From Salinimicrobium flavum (GTDB lineage: Bacteria; Bacteroidota; Bacteroidia; Flavobacteriales; Flavobacteriaceae), in assembly GCF_042684505.1 (NCBI RefSeq), contig NZ_JBHULT010000008.1, forward strand, positions 62,001 to 126,000: a stretch of DNA of 64,000 nt. Reading direction: 5' to 3'. The translations under genes and the position numbers were made by a program. The first letter of the stretch is position 1, and every line of letters starts with the position of its first letter. Under the pieces are notes generated by a model. The model was not told the origin of the DNA. It was given only the letters and a program-made list of their open reading frames with translations, and made no database searches. Of this stretch, positions 54,024 to 61,890 are shown in pieces.

Positions 54024-54626
54024 TTGCAGATCGAACCTATAGAACCGGGAAACTTCTACCATATCTACAACCGTGGGAACAACGGTTCAAACATCTTTTT
54101 TGAGGAGGATAATTATCAACATTTCCTGCGACTCTATAAGAAATACATGTATGCTGTAGCCGATACCTTTGCCTGGTGCCTAATGCAGAATCATTTTCAT
54201 GTACTTATTTATCTCAAAACTGACAGTGAAATTAAGAAGGAGGACTATTTATTTTCTCCGGGGAAAGAACCGAAGAAACCTGATGCCTCCAGACAGCTCG
54301 GTCATTTATTTAATGCATATGTTCAGGCAATTAATAAGAAATACGGAAGAACAGGAAGTCTTCTGGAAAAACCCTTTGAACGTAAGAGAATAACTTCTGA
54401 AGATTATTTGAGAAAATTGATATTCTACATCCATAACAATCCTGTTCATCATTCAGTTGCTGAAAACATTTCTTCTTATCAATGGAGTTCTTATCATGAA
54501 TTTATAAAAGAAGAAGCTATAGTTAAGAAAAAGGAAGTTTTTGAATTGTTTGGTGATTTGGAAAACTTTAAAATATACCATCAAAAAGAATATACGAACG
54601 AACCCTTTCAGGGTTTGGAACCCTGA
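54024..54626 (+). CDS. REP-associated tyrosine transposase (RAYT, IS200-like Y1 family)
   Basis: A 200-residue single-domain HUH endonuclease. The start FYHIYNRGNNGSNIFF, the HUH motif QNHFHVLIYL (His at about 57 and 59), the catalytic-Tyr region INKKYGRTGSLLEKPFERKR (Tyr about 107) and YIHNNPVHH are family hallmarks. A longer frame from the GTG at 53928 reads through REP hairpin 3 and is unlikely to be real; the TTG at 54024 gives the family N-terminus. The last residues and the stop lie inside hairpin 4. Such proteins act on REP sequences, usually only in cis. Confidence 0.88.
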   Translation: MQIEPIEPGNFYHIYNRGNNGSNIFFEEDNYQHFLRLYKKYMYAVADTFAWCLMQNHFHVLIYLKTDSEIKKEDYLFSPGKEPKKPDASRQLGHLFNAYVQAINKKYGRTGSLLEKPFERKRITSEDYLRKLIFYIHNNPVHHSVAENISSYQWSSYHEFIKEEAIVKKKEVFELFGDLENFKIYHQKEYTNEPFQGLEP

Positions 54627-54633
54627 AAGGGTT
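54601..54633. repeat. REP-like hairpin 4, perfect 15-bp palindrome
   Basis: AACCCTTTCAGGGTT (54601-54615), loop TGG, AACCCTGAAAGGGTT (54619-54633): both arms are perfectly complementary. The RAYT stop codon TGA (54624-54626) is in the second arm. Confidence 0.9.
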
Positions 54634-54641
54634 GAAGTACG

Positions 54642-55583
54642 ATGCACATTATTTTTGCTTACATAAAGTTCCTCCTTCGCTCCACGAACCAACATGGGGT
54701 ACACTCGCCGTTTGTATTCAATCTGGTCACGAAATGCTTTTATGACAAAAAGGAATATCCCGCTTACGCGATCCTGAAGCAATACCGAAGAGCGCTGCGG
54801 AAGGATAAAAGAATTATTAAAATAAAAGACTTCGGCGCCGGAAGCAGAACATTCAGATCTGATGAACGCAGGGTTTCCGAAATAGCAAAAAACGCCGGAA
54901 TTTCCACGAAGCGCGCCCGACTCCTAAACAGGCTGGTACGTTACCTCAAGGTGGACCGGGCACTGGAACTCGGCACCTCCCTGGGGCTGGGAACTTCGGC
55001 TATGGCAGCAGGAAATGAAGTAAAGATTACCACGATAGAAGGATGTCTTGAAACAGCTGCTATAGCAAAGGAGCAGTTCGATAGGTTTAACTTTTCAGGA
55101 ATTGAGCCTAAGGTTGGGAAATTTGAAGCTTTTCTGGAGGACAGTGGGCAGAGGGCAGAGGACATAAATTCCAAATCTCAAATCTTTACCCGCCGAAGCC
55201 CTGGCGAAGGCGGGCCAAATTCCAATTTTTCCACTACCGACAACCCACAACCGACAACTTACAACCGACGAACAGATGGCGCAGATTTGCAATCCGTGCC
55301 GGGTAAACCCAACTCCATACTCAATACTCAATACTCACTACTATATATAGACGGCAATCACCGGAAAGAAGCGACTTTACGTTATTTTGAAAAATTGCTT
55401 CCCACTGTACATAACGATACGGTCATGATCTTCGATGATATTCACTGGTCGGCAGGGATGGAAGAAGCATGGGAAGAGATCAAAAAACATCCGTCTGTGA
55501 CCGTTACCATAGATACCTTTTTCTGGGGTTTGGTTTTCTTCCGGCAGGAACAGGAAAAAGAGCATTTTGTGATCAGGGTGTAA
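54642..55583 (+). CDS. SAM-dependent O-methyltransferase-like protein with repeat-derived insertion
   Basis: A 313-residue protein of the flavobacterial O-methyltransferase family. NQHGVHSPFVFNLVTKCFYD at the start, RALELGTSLGLGTSAMA (motif I), ITTIEGCLETAAIA and LLYIDGNHRKEATLRYFEKL, IFDDIHWSAGMEEAWEEI are typical. Between FLED (about 165) and YSLLYIDG (about 227) there is an extra stretch of about 60 residues (SKSQIF, TTDNPQP, GADLQSVPG) encoded by repeat DNA. The gene begins eight bases after REP hairpin 4. The insertion may or may not spoil activity. Confidence 0.8.
   Translation: MHIIFAYIKFLLRSTNQHGVHSPFVFNLVTKCFYDKKEYPAYAILKQYRRALRKDKRIIKIKDFGAGSRTFRSDERRVSEIAKNAGISTKRARLLNRLVRYLKVDRALELGTSLGLGTSAMAAGNEVKITTIEGCLETAAIAKEQFDRFNFSGIEPKVGKFEAFLEDSGQRAEDINSKSQIFTRRSPGEGGPNSNFSTTDNPQPTTYNRRTDGADLQSVPGKPNSILNTQYSLLYIDGNHRKEATLRYFEKLLPTVHNDTVMIFDDIHWSAGMEEAWEEIKKHPSVTVTIDTFFWGLVFFRQEQEKEHFVIRV
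55140..55335. repeat. Repeat DNA inside the methyltransferase gene
   Basis: This contains GGGCAGAGGGCAGAGGAC, CCAAATCTCAAATC, the palindrome CCCGCC...GGCGGG (about 55189-55214), CCGACAACCCACAACCGAC, GATTTGCAATCCGTGCC and TACTCAATACTCAATACTCA. The same word types are intergenic elsewhere (1.3-1.6 kb). Confidence 0.65.
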
Positions 55584-55595
55584 TTTAGGTTTTTT

Positions 55596-55765
55596 CCTCT
55601 TTGCAAACCTGTCTGCCGTGGTGGGGCGGGGGTGTGGGATGAGAATCATAAAATAGGTCACCAATGCCACACCTGCCGGCAGGCGGGCTTTAGGGCCGGG
55701 GCAAAGAAGCGCGGTGACATCACAACGGGAGATTGCCGCGGTCGGTTGCCCCCCTCGCAAAGACG
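55596..55765. repeat. Inverted-repeat-bounded element, copy B
   Basis: CCTCTTTGCA (55596-55605) to TCGCAAAGACG (55755-55765). It shares AACCTGTCTGCCG after the left end and GAGATTGC followed by CGGTCGG before the right end with copy A. The middle differs and holds ACCTGCCGGCAGGCG. Confidence 0.65.
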
Positions 55766-55780
55766 GTAACAATGAAAAAT

Positions 55781-55885
55781 CTCATCCTCTCCCCACCCTC
55801 TTCAGAGGAGAGGGAGTAATTCATGTAGCTCCTCTCCCTCAGGGAGAGCCTGCCCGCCGAGGTGAGGAGGGGGTGTGGGATGAGG
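55781..55885. repeat. Composite palindromic CTCTCCC repeat
   Basis: Outer arms CTCATCC...CACCCTC (55781-55800) and GAGGGGGTGTGGGATGAG (55866-55885 region) are imperfect complements. Inside is CTCTCCCTCAGGGAGAG, a 7-bp stem with a 3-base loop. Related fragments are at 1265-1300 and 1500-1530. Confidence 0.65.
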
Positions 55886-56007
55886 ATCAAATACCGAATA
55901 ATTAAATCGATTCTGCTAATTGTTCATTGATAATTGATAACTGATAATTGATCGAATGTAACATTATCCTCTTCCCTGCGTCTAACCTTTTGAATTCAAT
56001 TTTGCTT

Positions 56008-56715
56008 ATGAGCAGCGTAATAAAGATCAGGAATATTACCCGGGATTTCTCCCTGGGGCAGGAAATTGTAAAAGTTTTAAAAGGCATCGACCTCGACATT
56101 GATAAGGGCGAGTATGTGGCCTTTATGGGTCCGTCAGGTTCCGGGAAATCTACTTTAATGAACATCCTGGGATGTCTGGACACGCCCACTTCGGGCCAAT
56201 ACATCCTCAACGGAAACGATGTTAGCCAGATGAGCGACAATGACCTTGCCGAGATAAGGAACAAGGAGATAGGATTCGTTTTCCAAACTTTCAACCTCCT
56301 GCCCCGCACCACTGCCCTTGACAACGTGGCGTTACCCATGATCTACGCCGGGGCTACAAGAACCGAACGCAAGGAAAGGGCCGAAAAGGTCCTTACCGAT
56401 GTAGGCCTGGCCGACAGGATGGACCATAAACCCAACCAGCTTTCGGGAGGACAACGACAGCGGGTGGCCGTGGGAAGAGCTTTAGTGAACAAACCTTCTA
56501 TTATCCTCGCCGATGAGCCTACCGGAAACCTCGATTCCAAAACTTCCGTAGAGATCATGAACCTGTTTGATGACATACATGCAGCAGGAAATACCGTGAT
56601 CCTCGTAACCCACGAGGAAGAGATCGCCAGGCATGCACACAGGATCATAAGGCTACGCGACGGTATGGTGGAAAGCGACGAGAGAAAGGAAATGAATCTT
56701 GAAGTACGGGGGTAA
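56008..56715 (+). CDS. ABC transporter ATPase (LolD/MacB-like)
   Basis: ATPase of 235 residues: GPSGSGKSTLMNILGCLDTP (Walker A), LSGGQRQRVAVGRALVNKP (signature), ILADEPTGNLDSKTS (Walker B) and VTHEEEIARHAHRIIRL. These match the lipoprotein-release and MacB family. The start is taken at the Met of MSSVIKIRNI (56008); the frame extends to 55948 with an unusual leader. The matching FtsX-like permease is not found in the window. Confidence 0.9.
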   Translation: MSSVIKIRNITRDFSLGQEIVKVLKGIDLDIDKGEYVAFMGPSGSGKSTLMNILGCLDTPTSGQYILNGNDVSQMSDNDLAEIRNKEIGFVFQTFNLLPRTTALDNVALPMIYAGATRTERKERAEKVLTDVGLADRMDHKPNQLSGGQRQRVAVGRALVNKPSIILADEPTGNLDSKTSVEIMNLFDDIHAAGNTVILVTHEEEIARHAHRIIRLRDGMVESDERKEMNLEVRG

Positions 56716-56829
56716 AAGTAGGAAGTACGAAGTAAAATTTCGGTTTTCTAAAAATATCGTATTTTCGGTATGATCAGCATCAGTGGAAACCGGAACAGGA
56801 ACAAACCACCTTCTAAATTCTAAGTTTTA

Positions 56830-56988
56830 ATGTCTTTTCTCGATAGCGATACTCTCCTGTACCTTGTCATTATTGTGGTCTTCCTGGCTTTTTTTCTTTG
56901 GAACCGAAACCGGGCAAAGAAAAACAGGGAGAATAAGAAGAACCGCAGTTTCCGCAAGAGATACCACGAGCGACGCAGGAACCGATAG
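56830..56988 (+). CDS. Small single-pass membrane protein with a basic tail
   Basis: A 52-residue frame: one hydrophobic helix (LLYLVIIVVFLAFFLW) followed by a lysine- and arginine-rich tail (NRNRAKKNRENKKNR, RYHERRRNR). No family is recognised. Its layout resembles the next small gene (57072-57242), and both may be membrane-anchored basic peptides. Size and composition support a real gene; the function is unknown. Confidence 0.6.
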   Translation: MSFLDSDTLLYLVIIVVFLAFFLWNRNRAKKNRENKKNRSFRKRYHERRRNR

Positions 56989-57071
56989 CTGAAAAATTCC
57001 TAAAAGTCTGGTTAAAATTTTAAGCCTTCCGCAGGGATTTGGTATATTTATGAAGTACCAAACCTATTGCT

Positions 57072-57242
57072 ATGACCGATTTCCTGACCAACGAACTATT
57101 CCTTTACCTTGCGCTGGGGTGTGTTGTGGTGGCTTTCGCTTTGTATATAAGAAGCCGCAGAAGAAGAAAAAAGATTCTTGAAAGACGCAGGTTGCTCAAC
57201 CAGGAAACCCCTAATGCTAAAGAGAGTAATAAGATCGTATAA
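57072..57242 (+). CDS. Small single-pass membrane protein with a basic tail
   Basis: A 56-residue frame: LFLYLALGCVVVAFALYI as the membrane helix, then SRRRRKKILERRRLLNQ, a basic coiled segment. Unknown family. It follows the similar 52-residue gene by 83 bases and ends about 120 bases before the adenosyltransferase gene. Confidence 0.6.
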   Translation: MTDFLTNELFLYLALGCVVVAFALYIRSRRRRKKILERRRLLNQETPNAKESNKIV

Positions 57243-57360
57243 GAACCCTTCTGGTCACGGTACCCAAATAATGCCGCGTATTTTTTACAACCCCTGCATT
57301 TTTCCTTATTTTAGGCGTCCTTCCACACTTACATGTGACAGGCCATAAAACAAAAATCAA

Positions 57361-57936
57361 ATGAAGATCTATACCAAAACGGGAGATAAAGGCACAACCG
57401 CCCTTTTCGGAGGTACCCGCGTTCCCAAACATCATATTCGTATTGAAAGTTACGGCACTGTGGATGAACTGAATTCCCATATAGGACTACTAAGGGATCA
57501 CGAGGTAGATAAGCACAGTCACGAGATCCTGTTGAGGATTCAGGACCGGCTGTTGACCATAGGTTCCATCCTCGCCACAGATCCCGCCAGGGCTACCTTA
57601 AAAAGCGGAAAAGCAAGGCTCAACATCCCAAAGATCTCTGCGGAAGATATCCAGCTTCTGGAGAAAGAAATGGATTGCATGAATGAAGAATTACCTGAAA
57701 TGACACATTTTGTACTTCCCGGCGGACACAAAGCCGTGTCAGTTTGTCACATTACCCGCTGTGTATGCCGCCGCGCTGAACGTTTAGCGACTGCTTTACA
57801 TGAGTTGGAACCCTTTGAAGAAGAAGTTTTGCAGTATTTGAACCGCCTTAGCGATTACCTGTTTGTGCTGGCACGAAAGTTGACTCAGGATCTAAAGACC
57901 AACGAAATTCAATGGATCCCGCAGAAAGACAGCTAA
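57361..57936 (+). CDS. Cob(I)yrinic acid a,c-diamide adenosyltransferase (PduO type)
   Basis: A 191-residue enzyme: KIYTKTGDKGTTALFGGTRV, RIESYGTVDELNSHIGLLR (ATP-binding N-terminus), FVLPGGHKAVSVCHITRCVC and RRAERLATAL are diagnostic for PduO/MMAB adenosyltransferases. It transfers the adenosyl group from ATP to cob(I)alamin. It is a stand-alone housekeeping gene here and not part of the sugar locus. Confidence 0.93.
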   Translation: MKIYTKTGDKGTTALFGGTRVPKHHIRIESYGTVDELNSHIGLLRDHEVDKHSHEILLRIQDRLLTIGSILATDPARATLKSGKARLNIPKISAEDIQLLEKEMDCMNEELPEMTHFVLPGGHKAVSVCHITRCVCRRAERLATALHELEPFEEEVLQYLNRLSDYLFVLARKLTQDLKTNEIQWIPQKDS

Positions 57937-58022
57937 TTTCACACTTTTGAACGGCCGTTTTTGCCTGGAAACATTCACGGTCACACGTTCTTAAAATTAA
58001 TGATAAATAAATGATTTTTTTC

Positions 58023-58052
58023 TTGACTTTCTCGTCAAAAAAATTATTTTTG
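58023..58052 (+). promoter_or_regulatory. Putative promoter for the DUF2795 gene
   Basis: TTG at 58023-58025 and TATTTTTG at 58045-58052 fit the Bacteroidota -33 TTTG and -7 TAnnTTTG boxes with 19 bases between. The start codon at 58076 is about 24 bases downstream. Confidence 0.6.
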
Positions 58053-58075
58053 CAAAAATTAAAACCGATTAACCA

Positions 58076-58297
58076 ATGTATTGGACATTAGAATTAGCAT
58101 CCTACCTAAGTGATGCACCATGGCCCGCAACAAAAGATGAGTTAATTGATTACGCCATCAGGACGGGTGCCCCGCTGGAGGTTGTTGAAAACCTGCAGGC
58201 GATAGAGGATGAAGGAGATTCTTATGATTCGATCGAGGAGATCTGGCCAGATTATCCTACCGATGAAGATTATCTCTGGAATGAGGATGAGTATTAG
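58076..58297 (+). CDS. DUF2795-type small acidic protein
   Basis: A 73-residue acidic protein. YWTLELASYLSDAPWPATKD, ELIDYAIRTGAPLEVVENLQ and the acidic tail IWPDYPTDEDYLWNEDEY match a conserved Bacteroidota family (DUF2795). Function is unknown. It has its own promoter and is followed by a rho-independent terminator, just before secA. Confidence 0.85.
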   Translation: MYWTLELASYLSDAPWPATKDELIDYAIRTGAPLEVVENLQAIEDEGDSYDSIEEIWPDYPTDEDYLWNEDEY

Positions 58298-58319
58298 AAG
58301 CACACAAAATAAATAGAAG

Positions 58320-58350
58320 AAAAAAGTCTCAAAATTGAGGCTTTTTTTAT
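58320..58350 (+). terminator. Rho-independent terminator after the DUF2795 gene
   Basis: GTCTCAA, AA, TTGAGGC makes a short stem with one G-T pair, followed by TTTTTTT. It is placed 22 bases after the stop and directly before the secA promoter element. Confidence 0.75.
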
Positions 58351-58361
58351 TCGTACATTTG
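58335..58361 (+). promoter_or_regulatory. Putative secA promoter, overlapping the terminator
   Basis: TTG (58335-58337) and TACATTTG (58354-58361) fit the Bacteroidota boxes with 16 bases between. The -33 part is inside the terminator stem. The secA ATG at 58384 lies 22 bases downstream. Confidence 0.55.
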
Positions 58362-58383
58362 ACATAATAAAACAATAAAAACT

Positions 58384-61300
58384 ATGAGTTTTTTAGATTC
58401 AGTATTGAAAGTTTTTGTTGGCGACAAGTCTAAAAAGGACATTAGGGAAATTCAACCCGTTGTTTCGAAGATTAAAGAGCTGGAAAAAGAGTTTGAAGCC
58501 CTTTCTTTAGATGAACTTCGCGCCAAAACCGCCACTTTCAAAAATAAGATACAGGAAGCCCTAAAAGAGGTAAACGAACAGATAACAAGCCTTAATGCCG
58601 AAGCTGACGCCTCTGAAGATATCACCCGAAAAGAAGAGATCTACGCTGAAATAGACAGTTTAAAGGAGAAATCCTATCAAACTTCTGAGGAGGTATTGAA
58701 CGAGATACTTCCGGAAGCCTTTGCGACCGTAAAGGAAACTGCAAGAAGGTTTGCCCATAATACACAGCTGCAGGTAACTGCCTCTGCCTATGATCGTGAA
58801 CTTTCCGCAGAAAAAGATTACGTAAACCTCGACGGCGACCACGCTATTTGGAGCAACTCCTGGGATGCAGCCGGTAAACCCATTACCTGGGATATGGTGC
58901 ACTATGACGTGCAGCTTATTGGAGGTGTCGCTATGCACCAGGGAAAGATCGCAGAAATGCAGACCGGGGAAGGTAAAACCTTGGTAGCTACCCTGCCAAT
59001 GTACCTCAACGCCCTTACGGGGAACGGAGTGCACCTGGTGACCGTGAACGATTACCTTGCCAAAAGGGACAGCGCCTGGATGGCACCCCTGTTCCAGTTT
59101 CACGGTTTGACTGTTGACTGTATTGACTATCACAGACCAAATTCGGCTGCAAGGCGTAAAGCCTATAATGCCGATATCACCTACGGAACAAATAACGAAT
59201 TCGGGTTTGACTACCTGCGTGACAACATGTCCCATTCTCCCGATGACCTTGTGCAGCGCGTGCACAACTACGCGATCGTGGATGAGGTGGATTCTGTTCT
59301 GGTAGATGACGCCAGGACTCCGCTTATCATTTCAGGTCCAATCCCAAAAGGTGATGTACATGAATTCGATCAACTAAAGCCTGCTATTTCTAATATTGTG
59401 GAGGCCCAGCGTAAATATCTTACCGGAGTACTTGCCGAAGCCAAGAAACTTATTGCCTCAGGCAACACCGAAGATGGCGGTTTCCAGCTGCTGCGTGTGT
59501 ACCGCGGGCTCCCAAAGAACAAAGCTTTGATCAAGTTCCTTAGTGAGGAAGGGATCAAAACTCTGCTCCAAAAGACCGAGAACAAGTATATGGCAGACAA
59601 TAACCGGGAAATGCCGAAAGTTGATGCCGAGCTATACTTTGTTATTGAAGAGAAGAATAACCAGATCGACCTTACAGATAAAGGGATCGAATTCCTTTCA
59701 GGAAAAGATGACCCCGATTTCTTTGTGATGCCCGAAATTGGAATGGAGATCGCAGGCATCGAAAAACTAGGTCTTTCAAAAGAAGAAGAAGCTGAGAAAA
59801 AAGAAGAACTCTTCCGCGATTACAGCGTTAAGAGTGAACGTATTCATACCCTTCGACAGCTGTTGAAAGCCTACACCTTGTTCGAAAAGGATACCGAATA
59901 TGTGGTGATGGACAATAAGGTGAAGATCGTTGATGAGCAAACAGGGCGTATCATGGAAGGGCGTCGTTACAGTGACGGGCTACACCAGGCAATTGAAGCC
60001 AAAGAGAACGTGAAGATCGAGGATGCAACCCAAACTTTCGCAACGGTCACGCTGCAGAATTACTTCAGGATGTATAGCAAATTATCGGGTATGACCGGTA
60101 CTGCTGTTACAGAAGCCGGGGAATTATGGGAGATCTATAAACTTGATGTAGTGGAGATCCCAACTAACCGTCCTATTGCCAGAAAAGATAAAGAAGACCT
60201 CGTATTCAAAACGAAACGTGAGAAATATAATGCGGTAATTGAACACGTTACCGAACTTTCAAGGGCAGGAAGACCGGTGTTGATAGGTACCACTTCCGTA
60301 GAAATTTCTGAATTATTGAGCCGTATGCTTACCCTTCGGAAAGTTCCCCACAATGTACTGAACGCCAAACTACACAAGAAGGAGGCAGATATCGTTGCCG
60401 AAGCAGGTAATGCCGGGGTGGTGACCATTGCCACCAACATGGCCGGCCGGGGTACAGATATCAAACTAAGCCCTGAAGTGAAAGAAGCAGGAGGTCTTGC
60501 CATAGTAGGTACAGAACGTCACGATTCCAGACGGGTGGACAGGCAGCTGAGAGGTCGTGCAGGTCGCCAGGGGGACCCGGGAAGTTCCCAGTTCTATGTT
60601 TCACTGGAGGATAACCTCATGAGGTTGTTTGGATCTGAAAAGATCGCCAAACTTATGGACCGTATGGGTCTTGAGGAGGGTGAAGTGATTCAGCATTCCA
60701 TGATCTCCAAATCAATAGAAAGGGCACAAAAGAAAGTGGAAGAGAATAACTTCGGGGTACGTAAGCGACTGCTGGAGTATGACGATGTGATGAACGCGCA
60801 ACGGGAGGTGGTGTACAAACGCCGTTACCACGCCCTTTTTGGGGATAGATTGCGGGTGGATATTGCCAATATGATCTATGATACTTCTGAAGCGATCGCT
60901 GAAAGCAATAAGCTCGCGAACGACTTTAAGAATTTCGAATTTGAACTGATAAGATATTTCTCCATGAGCTCCCCAATTACGGAAGACGAGTTCGAGAAAA
61001 TGGATTTCCTGAAGATTGCGCGTACGGTTTACAAATCTGCTTACGAGCACTACCAGGAAAAGATGAAGCACAGTGCTGCGGCCGCTTATCCCGTGATCAA
61101 ACAGGTGTGGGAAGATAAGGGGAATAACTTTGAAAGGATCTCTGTACCCTTCACAGATGGGGTGAAAACACTTTCTGTGGTTACCAATCTGGAGAAAGCA
61201 TACGAGTCTGAAGGAAAACAACTTATCCATGACTTTGAAAAGAACATAAGTTTAGCCATTATCGATGATGCGTGGAAAACGCACTTGAGAAAGATGGATG

Positions 61301-61740
61301 AACTAAAACAGAGTGTGCAGCTGGCTGTTCATGAGCAAAAAGATCCATTATTGATCTACAAGTTCGAAGCATTTGAATTGTTCAAGGTGATGCTGGACCA
61401 GGTGAACCGGGATGTGATCTCCTTCCTTTTCAAAGGGGAACTGCCTGCACCCAACCCAAGCCAGATCCATGAAGCCAGGCAGGTAAGAAGCCGTGAAAAG
61501 GTGGAGACCTCAAAAGAAGAGATCCCCAACATGGATGAACGTGCCTCACAAAGCCGGGCTGCCGGACAAACGCAGCGACGCCCGCAGGTTACCGAAACCA
61601 TTACCAGGGAACGCCCAAAGATTGGACGTAACGACAAGGTCACCATTAAAAATGTGATGACCGGAGAGAATAAGAGCATGAAATTCAAACAGGCCATTCC
61701 TTTACTTGACAAAGGAGACTGGGTACTGGTAGATAAATAA
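58384..61740 (+). CDS. secA: Preprotein translocase ATPase SecA
   Basis: An 1118-residue motor of the Sec pathway, longer than the E. coli form (901) as is usual for Bacteroidota. Motifs: Walker A MQTGEGKTLVATLPMYL, VDEVDSVLVDDARTPLI (Walker B), YSKLSGMTGTAVTEAGE, ATNMAGRGTDIKL, RRVDRQLRGRAGRQGDPG. The insertion around residues 320-440 (GFQLLRVYRGLPKN) is typical of the phylum. The C-terminus (IGRNDKVTIKNVMTG) lacks the CxC zinc motif that binds SecB. It has its own promoter and a strong terminator. Confidence 0.97.
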   Translation: MSFLDSVLKVFVGDKSKKDIREIQPVVSKIKELEKEFEALSLDELRAKTATFKNKIQEALKEVNEQITSLNAEADASEDITRKEEIYAEIDSLKEKSYQTSEEVLNEILPEAFATVKETARRFAHNTQLQVTASAYDRELSAEKDYVNLDGDHAIWSNSWDAAGKPITWDMVHYDVQLIGGVAMHQGKIAEMQTGEGKTLVATLPMYLNALTGNGVHLVTVNDYLAKRDSAWMAPLFQFHGLTVDCIDYHRPNSAARRKAYNADITYGTNNEFGFDYLRDNMSHSPDDLVQRVHNYAIVDEVDSVLVDDARTPLIISGPIPKGDVHEFDQLKPAISNIVEAQRKYLTGVLAEAKKLIASGNTEDGGFQLLRVYRGLPKNKALIKFLSEEGIKTLLQKTENKYMADNNREMPKVDAELYFVIEEKNNQIDLTDKGIEFLSGKDDPDFFVMPEIGMEIAGIEKLGLSKEEEAEKKEELFRDYSVKSERIHTLRQLLKAYTLFEKDTEYVVMDNKVKIVDEQTGRIMEGRRYSDGLHQAIEAKENVKIEDATQTFATVTLQNYFRMYSKLSGMTGTAVTEAGELWEIYKLDVVEIPTNRPIARKDKEDLVFKTKREKYNAVIEHVTELSRAGRPVLIGTTSVEISELLSRMLTLRKVPHNVLNAKLHKKEADIVAEAGNAGVVTIATNMAGRGTDIKLSPEVKEAGGLAIVGTERHDSRRVDRQLRGRAGRQGDPGSSQFYVSLEDNLMRLFGSEKIAKLMDRMGLEEGEVIQHSMISKSIERAQKKVEENNFGVRKRLLEYDDVMNAQREVVYKRRYHALFGDRLRVDIANMIYDTSEAIAESNKLANDFKNFEFELIRYFSMSSPITEDEFEKMDFLKIARTVYKSAYEHYQEKMKHSAAAAYPVIKQVWEDKGNNFERISVPFTDGVKTLSVVTNLEKAYESEGKQLIHDFEKNISLAIIDDAWKTHLRKMDELKQSVQLAVHEQKDPLLIYKFEAFELFKVMLDQVNRDVISFLFKGELPAPNPSQIHEARQVRSREKVETSKEEIPNMDERASQSRAAGQTQRRPQVTETITRERPKIGRNDKVTIKNVMTGENKSMKFKQAIPLLDKGDWVLVDK

Positions 61741-61802
61741 TCTTTTGAGCTTTATTTCTCCTCTATTTGTATAGAGAGATGTCCAAAGAACAGAATACTC
61801 AT

Positions 61803-61833
61803 ATGCCGAAGCACTCGCTTCGGCATTTTTTTT
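61803..61833 (+). terminator. Rho-independent terminator of secA
   Basis: ATGCCGAAGC, ACTC, GCTTCGGCAT: a 10-bp perfect stem followed by TTTTTTT. It lies about 60 bases after the secA stop. Confidence 0.9.
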
Positions 61834-61890
61834 GCCCCAATTTCCAAACAGGTTTCTTTTTTTCCTATTTTTAAGGTACCAACCTTAACT

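Larger units (their letters stand above)
55584..55947. other. Intergenic repeat region
   Basis: This 364-base gap is filled with copy B of the TIR-bounded element (55596-55765) and a composite palindrome (55781-55885). No gene is seen, and neither is a promoter element for the following ABC gene that matches TAnnTTTG exactly. Confidence 0.6.

Noticed and set aside
54601..54633. The perfect palindrome taken as a simple rho-independent terminator
   Set aside because: No T-run follows on either strand, and it belongs to the set of REP-like hairpins around the RAYT gene.
58660..59265. A 201-residue minus-strand frame inside secA
   Set aside because: Antisense shadow of a strongly conserved gene; its translation has no recognisable domain.
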